Below the pieces are notes generated by a model. That model was not told where the DNA came from. It was given only the letters and a program-made list of their open reading frames with translations, and did no database searches. Source: Iamia sp963728655 (lineage in GTDB: Bacteria; Actinomycetota; Acidimicrobiia; Acidimicrobiales; Iamiaceae). From it: a stretch of DNA of 64,000 nt. The position numbers were made by a program, and so were the translations under genes. The stretch covers positions 186,001 through 250,000 of the forward strand of contig CAVSLD010000003.1 of the NCBI GenBank assembly GCA_963728655.1, read 5' to 3'. Of the stretch, positions 9,501 to 16,625 are shown piece after piece; positions within the stretch are counted from its first letter, which is position 1; each line of letters opens with the position of its first letter.

Positions 9501-9611
9501 GGTCAGGATCTCCGGTGCCAGAGCACCGCCAGGGCCGACCACCTCGTGGATGAGCACGAACTGGTCAGGATCTCCGGTGCCAGAGCACCGTCAGGGCTGA
9601 CCACTTCGTGG
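9501..9611. repeat. Pair of 49-bp direct repeats with internal stem-loops
   Basis: Copies at 9501-9549 and 9563-9611 differ at only 3 C/T positions and are separated by 13 bp. Each contains GGTGC-CAGA-GCACC, and the second copy also has outer arms GGTCAG/CTGACC. Two units and a 13-bp spacer do not fit CRISPR. Confidence 0.8.
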
Positions 9612-9640
9612 GGGTCGCGGCGGCCGGTGGACCGGGTGGG

Positions 9641-10156
9641 TCAGCGCGGGGGGAGGCCGGCCACGGGGGGCCGGGTGGACCAGGGGAAGTTGATCCACGC
9701 CTCGGTGACCTTCCAGGCGAAGTCCGGCGCGATCACCGAGCGGGGCTTGTGGTAGAGCACCGCCGTGCGGGTCGTGGCCACGTGCTGGGCCAAGACCTCG
9801 CGCACCAGGCGGAGGGTGTGGCCGGTGTCGGCCACGTCGTCGGCGATGAGCACGTCGAGACCGCTCACGTCGAGGAGGTTGAGGCTGGGCGGCAGCACCA
9901 CCGGCACGTCGAGGCGGGAGTCGACGCCCGTGTAGAACTCGACGTTGATCGCCCCGCAGTTCTTCACGCCGAGGGCGTAGGCCAGCGCCCCGCCCACGGT
10001 GAGCCCGCCCCGGGCCACGGCCACGACCAGGTCCGGGATCCAGCCCTCGGCGGCGATGGACTCGGCCAGGTCGCGCGTCGCCGTGCCGAAGGTCTCCCAG
10101 GTGAGGACCTCGCGATCGGGGGCGTCGGTCGCGTCGGTCGGGTTCACGCCGGTCAC
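9641..10156 (-). CDS. Phosphoribosyltransferase (hypoxanthine/xanthine-guanine type)
   Basis: A 171-residue type I PRTase. The PRPP-binding motif is VLIADDVADTGHTL, preceded by VVAVARGGLTVGGALAYALG (the pyrophosphate loop region) and followed by HKPRSVIAPDF and WINFPW, typical of XGPRT/HGPRT-like proteins of actinobacteria. It would transfer ribose-5-phosphate from PRPP to a purine base in salvage. Start GTG 10156 sits 6 nt downstream of a CACGCT hexamer and lacks a Shine-Dalgarno, so it is probably leaderless. Exact base specificity is not determinable. Confidence 0.85.
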   Translation of the reverse strand: MTGVNPTDATDAPDREVLTWETFGTATRDLAESIAAEGWIPDLVVAVARGGLTVGGALAYALGVKNCGAINVEFYTGVDSRLDVPVVLPPSLNLLDVSGLDVLIADDVADTGHTLRLVREVLAQHVATTRTAVLYHKPRSVIAPDFAWKVTEAWINFPWSTRPPVAGLPPR

Positions 10157-10162
10157 GCCGCC

Positions 10163-10168
10163 AGCGTG
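10163..10168 (-). promoter_or_regulatory. -10 element (leaderless) CACGCT
   Basis: CACGCT with a 6-nt gap to the GTG start at 10156. Confidence 0.45.
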
Positions 10169-10265
10169 GCACAGCGGTCAGCCACGCCGATCCGGGACCG
10201 GCCCCCGCCAGCGTTCCGGGGCAGGTCCGCGCCGTCCCGGCGACGCCGTTCGCCCTCAGGAGGGG

Positions 10266-10493
10266 GTGTGGTCGCGGGCCGAGAGCCAGATCATCTCCCC
10301 CGGCGGCGAGGTCCTGGCCCGGGCCACCAGCGAGGACGACGAGGTCGTGCTCGCGGTCATCGACCTCGATCGCTGCTGGGACCACAAGCGCACCGTCTTC
10401 GACTTCGCCCGGTACCGCCTCCCGGACCGCTACCGGCTCATCACCGACATCGACGACCCGGGGGCCACCGGTCCCACCCACCCCACGACCTGA
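10266..10493 (+). pseudogene. C-N hydrolase (N-carbamoyl amidohydrolase/ureidopropionase-type) C-terminal remnant
   Basis: About 75 codons reading SQIISPGGEVLARA, VLAVIDLDRCWDHKRTVFDF and ARYRLPDRY. This is the conserved C-terminal end of nitrilase-superfamily N-carbamoyl-D-amino acid hydrolases and beta-ureidopropionases. The catalytic Glu-Lys-Cys part, about three quarters of the protein, is absent on both strands upstream, where the phosphoribosyltransferase now starts. It is therefore a truncated pseudogene. With the hydantoinase remnant at 2.0-2.4 kb it marks a lost hydantoin or reductive pyrimidine degradation pathway (inference). Confidence 0.72.
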
Positions 10494-10553
10494 CCCACCG
10501 CCCGCCCCGCGCTCGGGTGGCGGGGCGAGCGGCCCGACCGGCAGGCTGTCGCG

Positions 10554-10844
10554 GTGGCCGACCCCGACCCCGCCCGCACCTCCCCCGCGGCGGAGGCCGA
10601 CCCGGTGCTGGCCCGGCGGCGCGCCATCGCGACGTGGGTCGACCGGGGCCAGAAGGTGGGCTACGGCCTGTTCGGCCTGGCCGTGGTCGCCTTCCTGGTC
10701 GGGTTCGTGGTCGGGCTGGAGCCGTGGGTGGTGACCCTCATCGTGGTCAGCCTGGTGGTGGGCTCGGTCGTGCTCGCCCCCGCCATCGTGTTCGGCTACG
10801 CCGTGCGGGCCGCCGACCGGGCCGACCGCGAGGACAGCTGGTAG
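10554..10844 (+). CDS. Small membrane protein, unidentified
   Basis: A 96-residue protein with a charged N-terminal segment (ARRRAIATWVDRGQKV) and two adjacent hydrophobic helices (VGYGLFGLAVVAFLVGFVVG and WVVTLIVVSLVVGSVVLAPA), ending in a charged tail ADRADREDSW. This is a common actinobacterial hypothetical pattern of a two-helix inner-membrane protein; no function is known to me. Start GTG 10554 follows CAGGCT by 6 nt. It ends 1 bp before the convergent esterase stop. Confidence 0.6.
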   Translation: MADPDPARTSPAAEADPVLARRRAIATWVDRGQKVGYGLFGLAVVAFLVGFVVGLEPWVVTLIVVSLVVGSVVLAPAIVFGYAVRAADRADREDSW

Positions 10845-10845
10845 G

Positions 10846-11784
10846 TCAGCCCGACAGGGCCTGGCGCAGCCGGGAGACGGCGCCCTCGGTGGCCGCGGCC
10901 GCGTCGGGCGACATGGCGGCGAAGCCGAGGAAGCCGTGGACGAGCCCGGGGTGGGGCACCAGGTCGACGGCGACGCCGGCCTCGGCCAGGGCCACGGCGT
11001 AGGCCTCGCCCTCGTCGCGCAGCGGGTCGAACTCGGCGGTGAGCACCTGGGCCGGGGCCAGGCCGGAGAGGTCGTCGGCCCGCAGCGGCGACACCGCGGC
11101 GGTGGTGGGGTCGCCGTGCTCCCGGTCGGCGCCGAGGTAGTGGAGCCGGAACCACTCCATCGACGCCTTGGTCAGGAAGTAGCCCTCGCCGTTCTCGTCG
11201 ATCGACGGGTGGCCCATCGCCAGGTCGACCGACGGGTAGGCGAGGAGCTGGTGGACGAGGGCCGGCCCGCCCTCGTCGCGGGCCCGGATGGCCACCAGGG
11301 CGGCCAGGTTGCCACCGGCCGAGTCGCCACCCACGGCGATCCGGGTCGGGTCGCCGCCGACCTCGTCGGCGTGGGCCGCGACCCAGGACAGAGCGGCCCA
11401 GGCGTCCTCCGGTGCGGCCGGGAACGGGGCCTCGGGGGCGAGGCGGTAGTCGACGGAGACGACCACCGCACCGGCCCCGTGGCAGAAGGCGCGGGCCGGG
11501 CCGTCGGTGGTGTCGAGGTCGCCGATCACCCAGCCGCCGCCGTGGTACCAGACGAGCACGGGCGCGGCCGCCGGTGCGCCCTCGGGCCGGTAGACGCGCA
11601 CGGGGATCTCCCCTGCGGGGCCTGGGACGGTGCGGTCCTCGACCGAGCCCACCGCGACCTTCTCCTCGCCCTCGGAGAGCAGCCGCATGAGGTCGCGCAT
11701 GTCGACCGGGCTGATGCTGGAGAAGTCGACGGGGTTCCCCGCCAGCTGGTCGAGCAGGGTCTGGATCTCGGCGACGACGGGCAC
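10846..11784 (-). CDS. Alpha/beta hydrolase, hormone-sensitive lipase family
   Basis: A 312-residue esterase/lipase. The oxyanion-hole motif HGGGWVIGD, nucleophile elbow GDSAGG, aspartate in EFDPLRDEG and histidine in LVHGF make the complete HSL (bacterial family IV) set. It hydrolyses short to medium acyl esters; the natural substrate is unknown. Start GTG 11784 is preferred to the ATG at 11823 because AGGAGG lies 6 nt upstream of it. It is divergent from the alcohol dehydrogenase at 11905. Confidence 0.9.
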   Translation of the reverse strand: MPVVAEIQTLLDQLAGNPVDFSSISPVDMRDLMRLLSEGEEKVAVGSVEDRTVPGPAGEIPVRVYRPEGAPAAAPVLVWYHGGGWVIGDLDTTDGPARAFCHGAGAVVVSVDYRLAPEAPFPAAPEDAWAALSWVAAHADEVGGDPTRIAVGGDSAGGNLAALVAIRARDEGGPALVHQLLAYPSVDLAMGHPSIDENGEGYFLTKASMEWFRLHYLGADREHGDPTTAAVSPLRADDLSGLAPAQVLTAEFDPLRDEGEAYAVALAEAGVAVDLVPHPGLVHGFLGFAAMSPDAAAATEGAVSRLRQALSG

Positions 11785-11842
11785 GACGGGCCTCCTGGAG
11801 GTGGTGTGACGGCCAGGGTACAAACCGCCGCACGACCGGGCT

Positions 11843-11856
11843 TGACCCGTGGGTCA
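11843..11856. promoter_or_regulatory. Palindromic operator TGACCC-GT-GGGTCA
   Basis: A perfect 14-bp inverted repeat in the divergent esterase/dehydrogenase intergenic region. It overlaps a TTGACC hexamer (11842) and is followed by TACTGT at 11868-11873, a plausible -10 for the dehydrogenase. Confidence 0.5.
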
Positions 11857-11904
11857 GTTCCGTGCCCTACTGTCACCCCCACACCACCAGCGACGGAGGC
11901 CCCC

Positions 11905-13008
11905 ATGAAGGCGGCAGTCCTCACCGGCGTCGGATCCGACCTCGAGGTCCGCGACGACATCGACATCGCGCCGCCCGGGCCCGGCGAGGTCCGCGTCTCG
12001 GTCGCCGCCTCCGGCGTGTGCCACTCGGACCTCTCGGTCCAGAACGGCACGATCCCCCTCCCCACCCCCATCGTCCTGGGCCACGAGGGCGCCGGGGTCG
12101 TCGAGGCCGTGGGCGAGGGCGTCACCTCCGTCGCCGAGGGCGACCACGTGGTGCTGTCCTTCGTCCCCCGGTGTGGCGAGTGCTCGGCCTGCCTCCGGGG
12201 CCAGCCCTTCCTCTGCGAGAAGGCGGCCATGCAGGCCGCCGGCGGCCTGCTCGACGGCACCACCCGCCTCAGCACCCCCGACGGGGCCCTCCACCAGATG
12301 GCCTGCCTCGGCACCTTCGGCGAGGTGGCCATCGTGCCCGAGATCAGCGTGGTCAAGATCGACGAGGACGTGCCCCTCGACATCGCCGCCCTCATCGGCT
12401 GCGGCGTGCTCACCGGGGTGGGCGCGGCGCTGAACACGGCGTCGATCCGGCCCGGCGACACCGTCGCCGTCATCGGCTGCGGCGGCGTGGGCCTCAACGT
12501 GATCCAGGGCGCCCGCATCGCCGGCGCCGAGCGCATCATCGCCGTCGACAAGTTCGCCTCCAAGCTCGACATGGCCAAGCAGTTCGGCGCCACCGACCTG
12601 GTGAACCCCGACGACGGCGACACCGTCGGCCAGGTGATGGCCCTCACCGAGAAGGGCGTCAACGTGTCCTTCGAGGTCATCGGCCTGGAGCCGACGATCA
12701 TGGCCGCCATCGACGTGCTCCGCCCGGGCGGCGAGGCCGTCATCGTCGGCGTGCCCCGCATGGACGTCGTCCTGAACCTCAACGCCGCCTTCACCTTCCT
12801 GTACCTGAACAAGACGGTCAAGGGATGCTGGTACGGGTCGGCCGATGTGCAGCGGGATGTTCCCAAGCTGATCTCCCTCTGGCAGGATGGGGACCTGAAG
12901 CTGGACGAGCTGATCAGTCGAGAGATCGCGATCGAGGACGTGAACGGAGCCTTCGAGGCGATGGAGTCGGGCGAGGTGGCCCGCTCCGTCATCCGCCACT
13001 CCCACTAG
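11905..13008 (+). CDS. Zinc-dependent alcohol dehydrogenase (class III/NDMA-dependent type)
   Basis: A 367-residue medium-chain dehydrogenase. Catalytic zinc ligands are Cys39 (SGVCHSDLS) and His60-Glu61 (GHEGAG); structural zinc cysteines are at 90, 93, 96 and 104. The NAD site is IGCGGVGLNVIQGA. The segment GLLDGTTRLSTPDG with GTFGEVAIVPE is typical of the class III-like group that includes actinobacterial NDMA-dependent enzymes. It oxidises a primary alcohol to an aldehyde in the cytoplasm; substrate unknown. Start ATG 11905 has GGAGG upstream. A palindromic operator precedes it and a strong terminator (13020-13065) follows, so it is probably a single-gene transcript. Confidence 0.9.
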   Translation: MKAAVLTGVGSDLEVRDDIDIAPPGPGEVRVSVAASGVCHSDLSVQNGTIPLPTPIVLGHEGAGVVEAVGEGVTSVAEGDHVVLSFVPRCGECSACLRGQPFLCEKAAMQAAGGLLDGTTRLSTPDGALHQMACLGTFGEVAIVPEISVVKIDEDVPLDIAALIGCGVLTGVGAALNTASIRPGDTVAVIGCGGVGLNVIQGARIAGAERIIAVDKFASKLDMAKQFGATDLVNPDDGDTVGQVMALTEKGVNVSFEVIGLEPTIMAAIDVLRPGGEAVIVGVPRMDVVLNLNAAFTFLYLNKTVKGCWYGSADVQRDVPKLISLWQDGDLKLDELISREIAIEDVNGAFEAMESGEVARSVIRHSH

Positions 13009-13019
13009 ACCGCGGCGGA

Positions 13020-13065
13020 GCTCGGATCCCGGGGTCACCCCTCCCCCCGCCCCCGGGATCCGAGC
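13020..13065 (+). terminator. Rho-independent-like terminator hairpin
   Basis: A 15-bp perfect stem (13020-13034 with 13051-13065) and a 16-nt loop, 12 bp after the dehydrogenase stop. It lacks a T-tract. Confidence 0.7.
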
Positions 13066-13155
13066 CCGCCCGGACACGCCGCCCCCCGGGGCTGCGCCCA
13101 CCCCGCCCGACCACTCCCCCCGGTCGGGCGGGGTCGCGCCCGGGCCCGGGCGACA

Positions 13156-13189
13156 GGTAGTGGTCAGTTTGATTAAACGACCCACTACC
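13156..13189. promoter_or_regulatory. TetR-type operator
   Basis: A 34-bp imperfect palindrome bounded by GGTAGTGG and CCCACTACC with an AT-rich centre (TTTGATTAAA), unusual in this GC-rich DNA. It lies 40 bp upstream of the TetR gene at 13229, so autoregulation is likely. Confidence 0.65.
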
Positions 13190-13216
13190 GGGCACAGGTG
13201 GTCCCACCGGCAGGGC

Positions 13217-13222
13217 TAGCGT
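13217..13222 (+). promoter_or_regulatory. -10 element (leaderless) TAGCGT
   Basis: TAGCGT, 6 nt before the GTG start at 13229. Confidence 0.5.
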
Positions 13223-13228
13223 CGTCCG

Positions 13229-13828
13229 GTGGCTCCTCGTCTGCCCGCGGCGGCCCGTCGTCGCCAGCTGCTCGACATCGCCCTCGCCGAGTTCGCCGAC
13301 CAGGGCTACAGCGGCGTCTCGATGGATCGGGTGGCCGAGGCCGCCGGGGTCACCAAGCCCGTGCTGTACCAGCACTTCTCGTCCAAGCGGGCGCTCTACC
13401 TGGAGCTGGTCGACGACGTCGCCGACCGCCTCGAGAGCGCGGTGGTGAAGGCGACCGCGGACGTCGACTCGCCCCGCGAGCAGGTCGAGGCCGGGTTCCG
13501 CGTCTACTTCCGCTTCGTCACCGAGCACCGGGACGCCTACCGGCTGCTGTTCAGCGCCGACACCCGGCGCGACCGCGAGCTGACCGAGGCGACGCTGCGG
13601 GTCGAGGAGACCTTCGCCCACGCCATCGCCGGGCTCATCGACGTCGCGGGGCTCTCCGAGGACGACCGCCTGCTCCTGGCCCGGGGCATCGTCGGCATCG
13701 CCGAGGCGACGAGCCGCCAGTCACTGGCCGCCACCGCCGCCGACCCCGACGTGGTGGCCCACCGCGTGGCCAACCTGGCGTGGGCCGGACTGCGGGGCAT
13801 CCGCGGCTCCCACGACCCGCCTGGGTAG
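13229..13828 (+). CDS. TetR family transcriptional regulator
   Basis: A 199-residue regulator. The N-terminal helix-turn-helix is RRRQLLDIALAEFADQGYSG, VSMDRVAEAAGVTKPVLYQH, FSSKRALYLELV. The C-terminal ligand domain is helical, with FRFVTEHRDAYRLLFS, typical of actinobacterial TetR proteins. The palindrome at 13156-13189 immediately upstream is the likely autoregulatory operator. Start GTG 13229 is leaderless by spacing. Targets may include the flanking dehydrogenase or the DUF885 gene (inference). Confidence 0.88.
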   Translation: MAPRLPAAARRRQLLDIALAEFADQGYSGVSMDRVAEAAGVTKPVLYQHFSSKRALYLELVDDVADRLESAVVKATADVDSPREQVEAGFRVYFRFVTEHRDAYRLLFSADTRRDRELTEATLRVEETFAHAIAGLIDVAGLSEDDRLLLARGIVGIAEATSRQSLAATAADPDVVAHRVANLAWAGLRGIRGSHDPPG

Positions 13829-13869
13829 CGGGCGGGGAGGACCCGGGCGTGGAGGGCCCTGGCGGGGGC

Positions 13870-13875
13870 CATGAT
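13870..13875 (+). promoter_or_regulatory. -10 element (leaderless) CATGAT
   Basis: CATGAT, 6 nt before the ATG at 13882. Confidence 0.45.
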
Positions 13876-13881
13876 GGGCGG

Positions 13882-15576
13882 ATGCCGGAGTCCACCCCCA
13901 TCCGCGCCCTGGCCGACGAGTACTGGGAGGCCCAGATGCGGGTCAGCCCGAGCGACGCGACCCTCCTCGGCGACCGTCGCTTCGACACCGAGATCGAGGA
14001 CGTCTCGGTCGATGCGGACGCCCGTCAGGAGGCCACCTGGCGGGAGATGCGGGCCCGGCTCGACACCCTGCCGGCACCGGCCGATCGGGCCGAGGCCGTC
14101 ACCCGCGCCCTCCTGGTCGAGACGCTCGACGACGCCCTCGGCCACCTGGCCCACCGGACGACGGAGATGGCCTACGACCAGATGGACGGGGTCCACGCCG
14201 GGCTGCTGACGGCGGCCCCCCAGGTCAACGCGCCGGCTCCCGAGAACGCCCACGACCTCGTGGTCCGGCACCGCCGGGTGGGCGACCTGCTCGACGGGGC
14301 GGTGGAGCGCTTCCGCGCCGGGCTGGCGGCGGGCCGGACCCCGGCCCGGCTGGTGCTCGACCGGGCCCTGAACCAGGTCGACGGCTACCTCGCCTCCCCC
14401 CTCGACGAGGACCCGTTCACCACCTTCGCCGGACCCGAGGGCTGGGATGGCGAGGAGGCGTGGCGCGCCGACCTGCGGGCCGCGGCCACCGACGTCATCC
14501 GCCCCGCCTTCGCGCGCTACGGCGCCGTCCTCCGCGACGAGCTGGTCCCCGAGGCCCGCGACGACGACCACCCGGGGTTGGGCCACATCGCCGGCGGCGA
14601 GGACCTCTACCGCTTCCTGGTCCGCTCCCACACCGGCCTCGACCTCGACCCCGCCGAGGTCCACCGGGTCGGCCTGGACGAGGTGGCCCGCGTCGACGAG
14701 CGCATCGCCGAGGTCGGGTCCCGCCTGTTCGGCACCACCGACCGGGCCGAGGTCTTCGAGCGCCTGCGCACCGACCCCGCCCTGCGCTACGACCCGGCCC
14801 ACCCCGAGGAGCCGCTGGAGGACGCCCGCCGGTGCGTCGAGGCCGCCGCGGCCGAGATGGGGGCGTGGTTCGGGCGCCTGCCCCAGAGCCCGTGCGACGT
14901 GAAGCCGGTCCCCGAGGGCCTGGCTGCCGACGCGCCGGGCGCCTACTACTTCCCGCCGGCCGCGGACGGCAGCCGCCCCGGCGCCTACTTCGTCAACACC
15001 CACGACCTGGGCGAGCGCAACCGGTCCGACACCGCCTCGGTGGCCTTCCACGAGGCCATCCCCGGCCACCACCTCCAGCTGGCCATCGCCTCCGAGCTCA
15101 CCGACCTGCCCGCCTTCCAGCGCTTCAGCTTCGGCCACACCGCCTTCGTCGAGGGCTGGGCCCTCTACACCGAGGCCCTGGCCGACGAGATGGGCCTCTA
15201 CACCTCCGACATCGACCGCATGGGCATGCTCGTCAACGACGCCTGGCGGGCCTGCCGGCTGGTCGTCGACACGGGGATGCACGCCCTCGGCTGGACCCGC
15301 CAGCAGGCGATCGACCAGATGGTGGCCCACTTGCCCATCGGCGTGGGTGAGATCACCGTCGAGGTCGACCGCTACGTCGCCATCCCCGCCCAGGCGCTCA
15401 GCTACAAGGTCGGCCAGCGGGAGATCCTCCGTCTCCGGGCCACGGCCACCGAGGCCCTCGGCGACCGCTTCGACATCCGCGGGTTCCACGACGCCGTCCT
15501 GGGCTCGTCCACGGTCAGCCTGCCCGTGCTCGGCTCGCTGGTCGACGACTGGGTGGCGTCGCGCCGGGCGGCGTGA
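13882..15576 (+). CDS. DUF885 family metallopeptidase-like protein
   Basis: A 564-residue member of the DUF885 family. It carries the zinc-peptidase-like FHEAIPGHHLQ motif (about residues 388-398) and EGWALYTEALADEMG (about 422-436), which supplies the second glutamate. The upstream YYFPPAADGSRPGAYFVNTHD is also conserved in this family. No signal peptide is visible, so it is cytosolic. Related proteins are presumed carboxypeptidases or dipeptidases, but the substrate here is unknown. Its stop overlaps the GTG of the next gene by 4 nt (GTGA), indicating a two-gene operon. Confidence 0.85.
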   Translation: MPESTPIRALADEYWEAQMRVSPSDATLLGDRRFDTEIEDVSVDADARQEATWREMRARLDTLPAPADRAEAVTRALLVETLDDALGHLAHRTTEMAYDQMDGVHAGLLTAAPQVNAPAPENAHDLVVRHRRVGDLLDGAVERFRAGLAAGRTPARLVLDRALNQVDGYLASPLDEDPFTTFAGPEGWDGEEAWRADLRAAATDVIRPAFARYGAVLRDELVPEARDDDHPGLGHIAGGEDLYRFLVRSHTGLDLDPAEVHRVGLDEVARVDERIAEVGSRLFGTTDRAEVFERLRTDPALRYDPAHPEEPLEDARRCVEAAAAEMGAWFGRLPQSPCDVKPVPEGLAADAPGAYYFPPAADGSRPGAYFVNTHDLGERNRSDTASVAFHEAIPGHHLQLAIASELTDLPAFQRFSFGHTAFVEGWALYTEALADEMGLYTSDIDRMGMLVNDAWRACRLVVDTGMHALGWTRQQAIDQMVAHLPIGVGEITVEVDRYVAIPAQALSYKVGQREILRLRATATEALGDRFDIRGFHDAVLGSSTVSLPVLGSLVDDWVASRRAA

Positions 15577-16481
15577 CCGAGACTCCGGGCCCGCCCGCCC
15601 CGCCCCCGTCGATCGCAGCCCTGGCGGCGACCTTCGGCCTCGACCCCACCGACGCCACCGTGGTCCGGGCGGCCAGCCGCCACGTGGTCCGCTTCCCGGC
15701 GGCGGGCGTGCGCACCTTCGCGGTGCCGGCCCCGTCGACGGCGGCCCGCTCCGAGGCGGCCATGGCGACCCTGATGGCCGAGGCCGGAGTCCCGGCCGCA
15801 AGGCGCCTGGCCGGGCCCGCGCCCATCGAGGGCTGGAGCGTCACCGCCTGGCGGGAGGTCGCCGGGGTCGACCCGGACGCACCGGTCGACCCCTCCACCC
15901 TCGGCTCTCTGGCCCGGGTGCTGCACCGGGCCACGGGCGGCCTCGACCCCCGTGGCCTCGTCCGCTGCGACCCGGTGGGCGCGGCCCGGGCCCAGCTGGA
16001 CCTGGCCACCGAGGCCCACGACGTGGAGGTCCTGGAGGCGGCCGCCGACCGTCTGGCACCGACCTGGGGGGTCGCCGTCGAGCGGGCCCTCGACCCGGGC
16101 CCCGAGGGCGCCACGGCCGGCGGTGCGGTGCTGCACGGCGACCTGCACGAGGGGAACGTGGTGGTCGGGGCGGCCGGGCCCGTGCTGGTCGACCTGGAGC
16201 TGGCCGGCTGGGGGCCCCGGGCCCACGACGCCGCCCCCACCGCCGCCTTCGTGCGCTGGTACGGCCGGCCCACCTCCGACCTCGACGCCTTCGACGCCGC
16301 CTACGGCGCCCCGCTGGCCGCCGCCGCCCGGTCCACGGGCCTCGACGAGGTGTGGGCGCTCTGGTCGGCCGCGTGGGGGGCGGCCAACCGCCACCGCTCC
16401 GCCGCCGCGGCCGCGGAGGCCGACGTCCGGGTCGCCACCTTCGCCACGGGCCGGGCCCCCCGGCCCTGGCGGCTCCGCTGA
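15573..16481 (+). CDS. Aminoglycoside phosphotransferase (APH)-fold kinase
   Basis: A 302-residue APH/choline-kinase-type protein. The Brenner motif is LHGDLHEGNVVV (about residue 188) and the magnesium motif is VLVDLELAGWG, where DLE replaces the usual DxD. The N-terminal nucleotide-binding lobe is degenerate. Such proteins phosphorylate small hydroxylated metabolites; there is no basis to call antibiotic resistance. It is translationally coupled to the DUF885 gene (4-nt overlap) and followed by a REP-like palindrome. Confidence 0.75.
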   Translation: MTETPGPPAPPPSIAALAATFGLDPTDATVVRAASRHVVRFPAAGVRTFAVPAPSTAARSEAAMATLMAEAGVPAARRLAGPAPIEGWSVTAWREVAGVDPDAPVDPSTLGSLARVLHRATGGLDPRGLVRCDPVGAARAQLDLATEAHDVEVLEAAADRLAPTWGVAVERALDPGPEGATAGGAVLHGDLHEGNVVVGAAGPVLVDLELAGWGPRAHDAAPTAAFVRWYGRPTSDLDAFDAAYGAPLAAAARSTGLDEVWALWSAAWGAANRHRSAAAAAEADVRVATFATGRAPRPWRLR

Positions 16482-16499
16482 CCACCGCACCCCCAGGGC

Positions 16500-16528
16500 G
16501 GACAGGTCGTGCCAGGCACACCCTGTCC
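16500..16528. repeat. REP-like palindrome (GTGCC-A-GGCAC family)
   Basis: Arms 16500-16513 and 16515-16528 (two mismatches) around a central A, 18 bp after the kinase stop. Confidence 0.75.
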
Positions 16529-16625
16529 ACCCGACGGGTCGGGCCCCGGTCGACGAGGCGCTGGTCGGGGGCGTGATCGGAGGGCGTGACCAAGCGCCCG
16601 GGGCCCGGGCGCCGAACCCCCCGTC

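Noticed and set aside
9262..9600. Possible protein-coding stretch downstream of the ASCH gene
   Set aside because: No start signal, no family resemblance, and it runs into the direct repeats; not supportable.
9501..9611. Two repeats with a spacer as a CRISPR remnant
   Set aside because: Only two units, a 13-bp spacer, no cas genes, and repeats that contain nested stem-loops; does not fit a CRISPR array.
15573..16481. Aminoglycoside resistance gene
   Set aside because: The APH fold is shared by many metabolic kinases; the DLE variant of the metal motif and operon with a DUF885 gene give no support for resistance.
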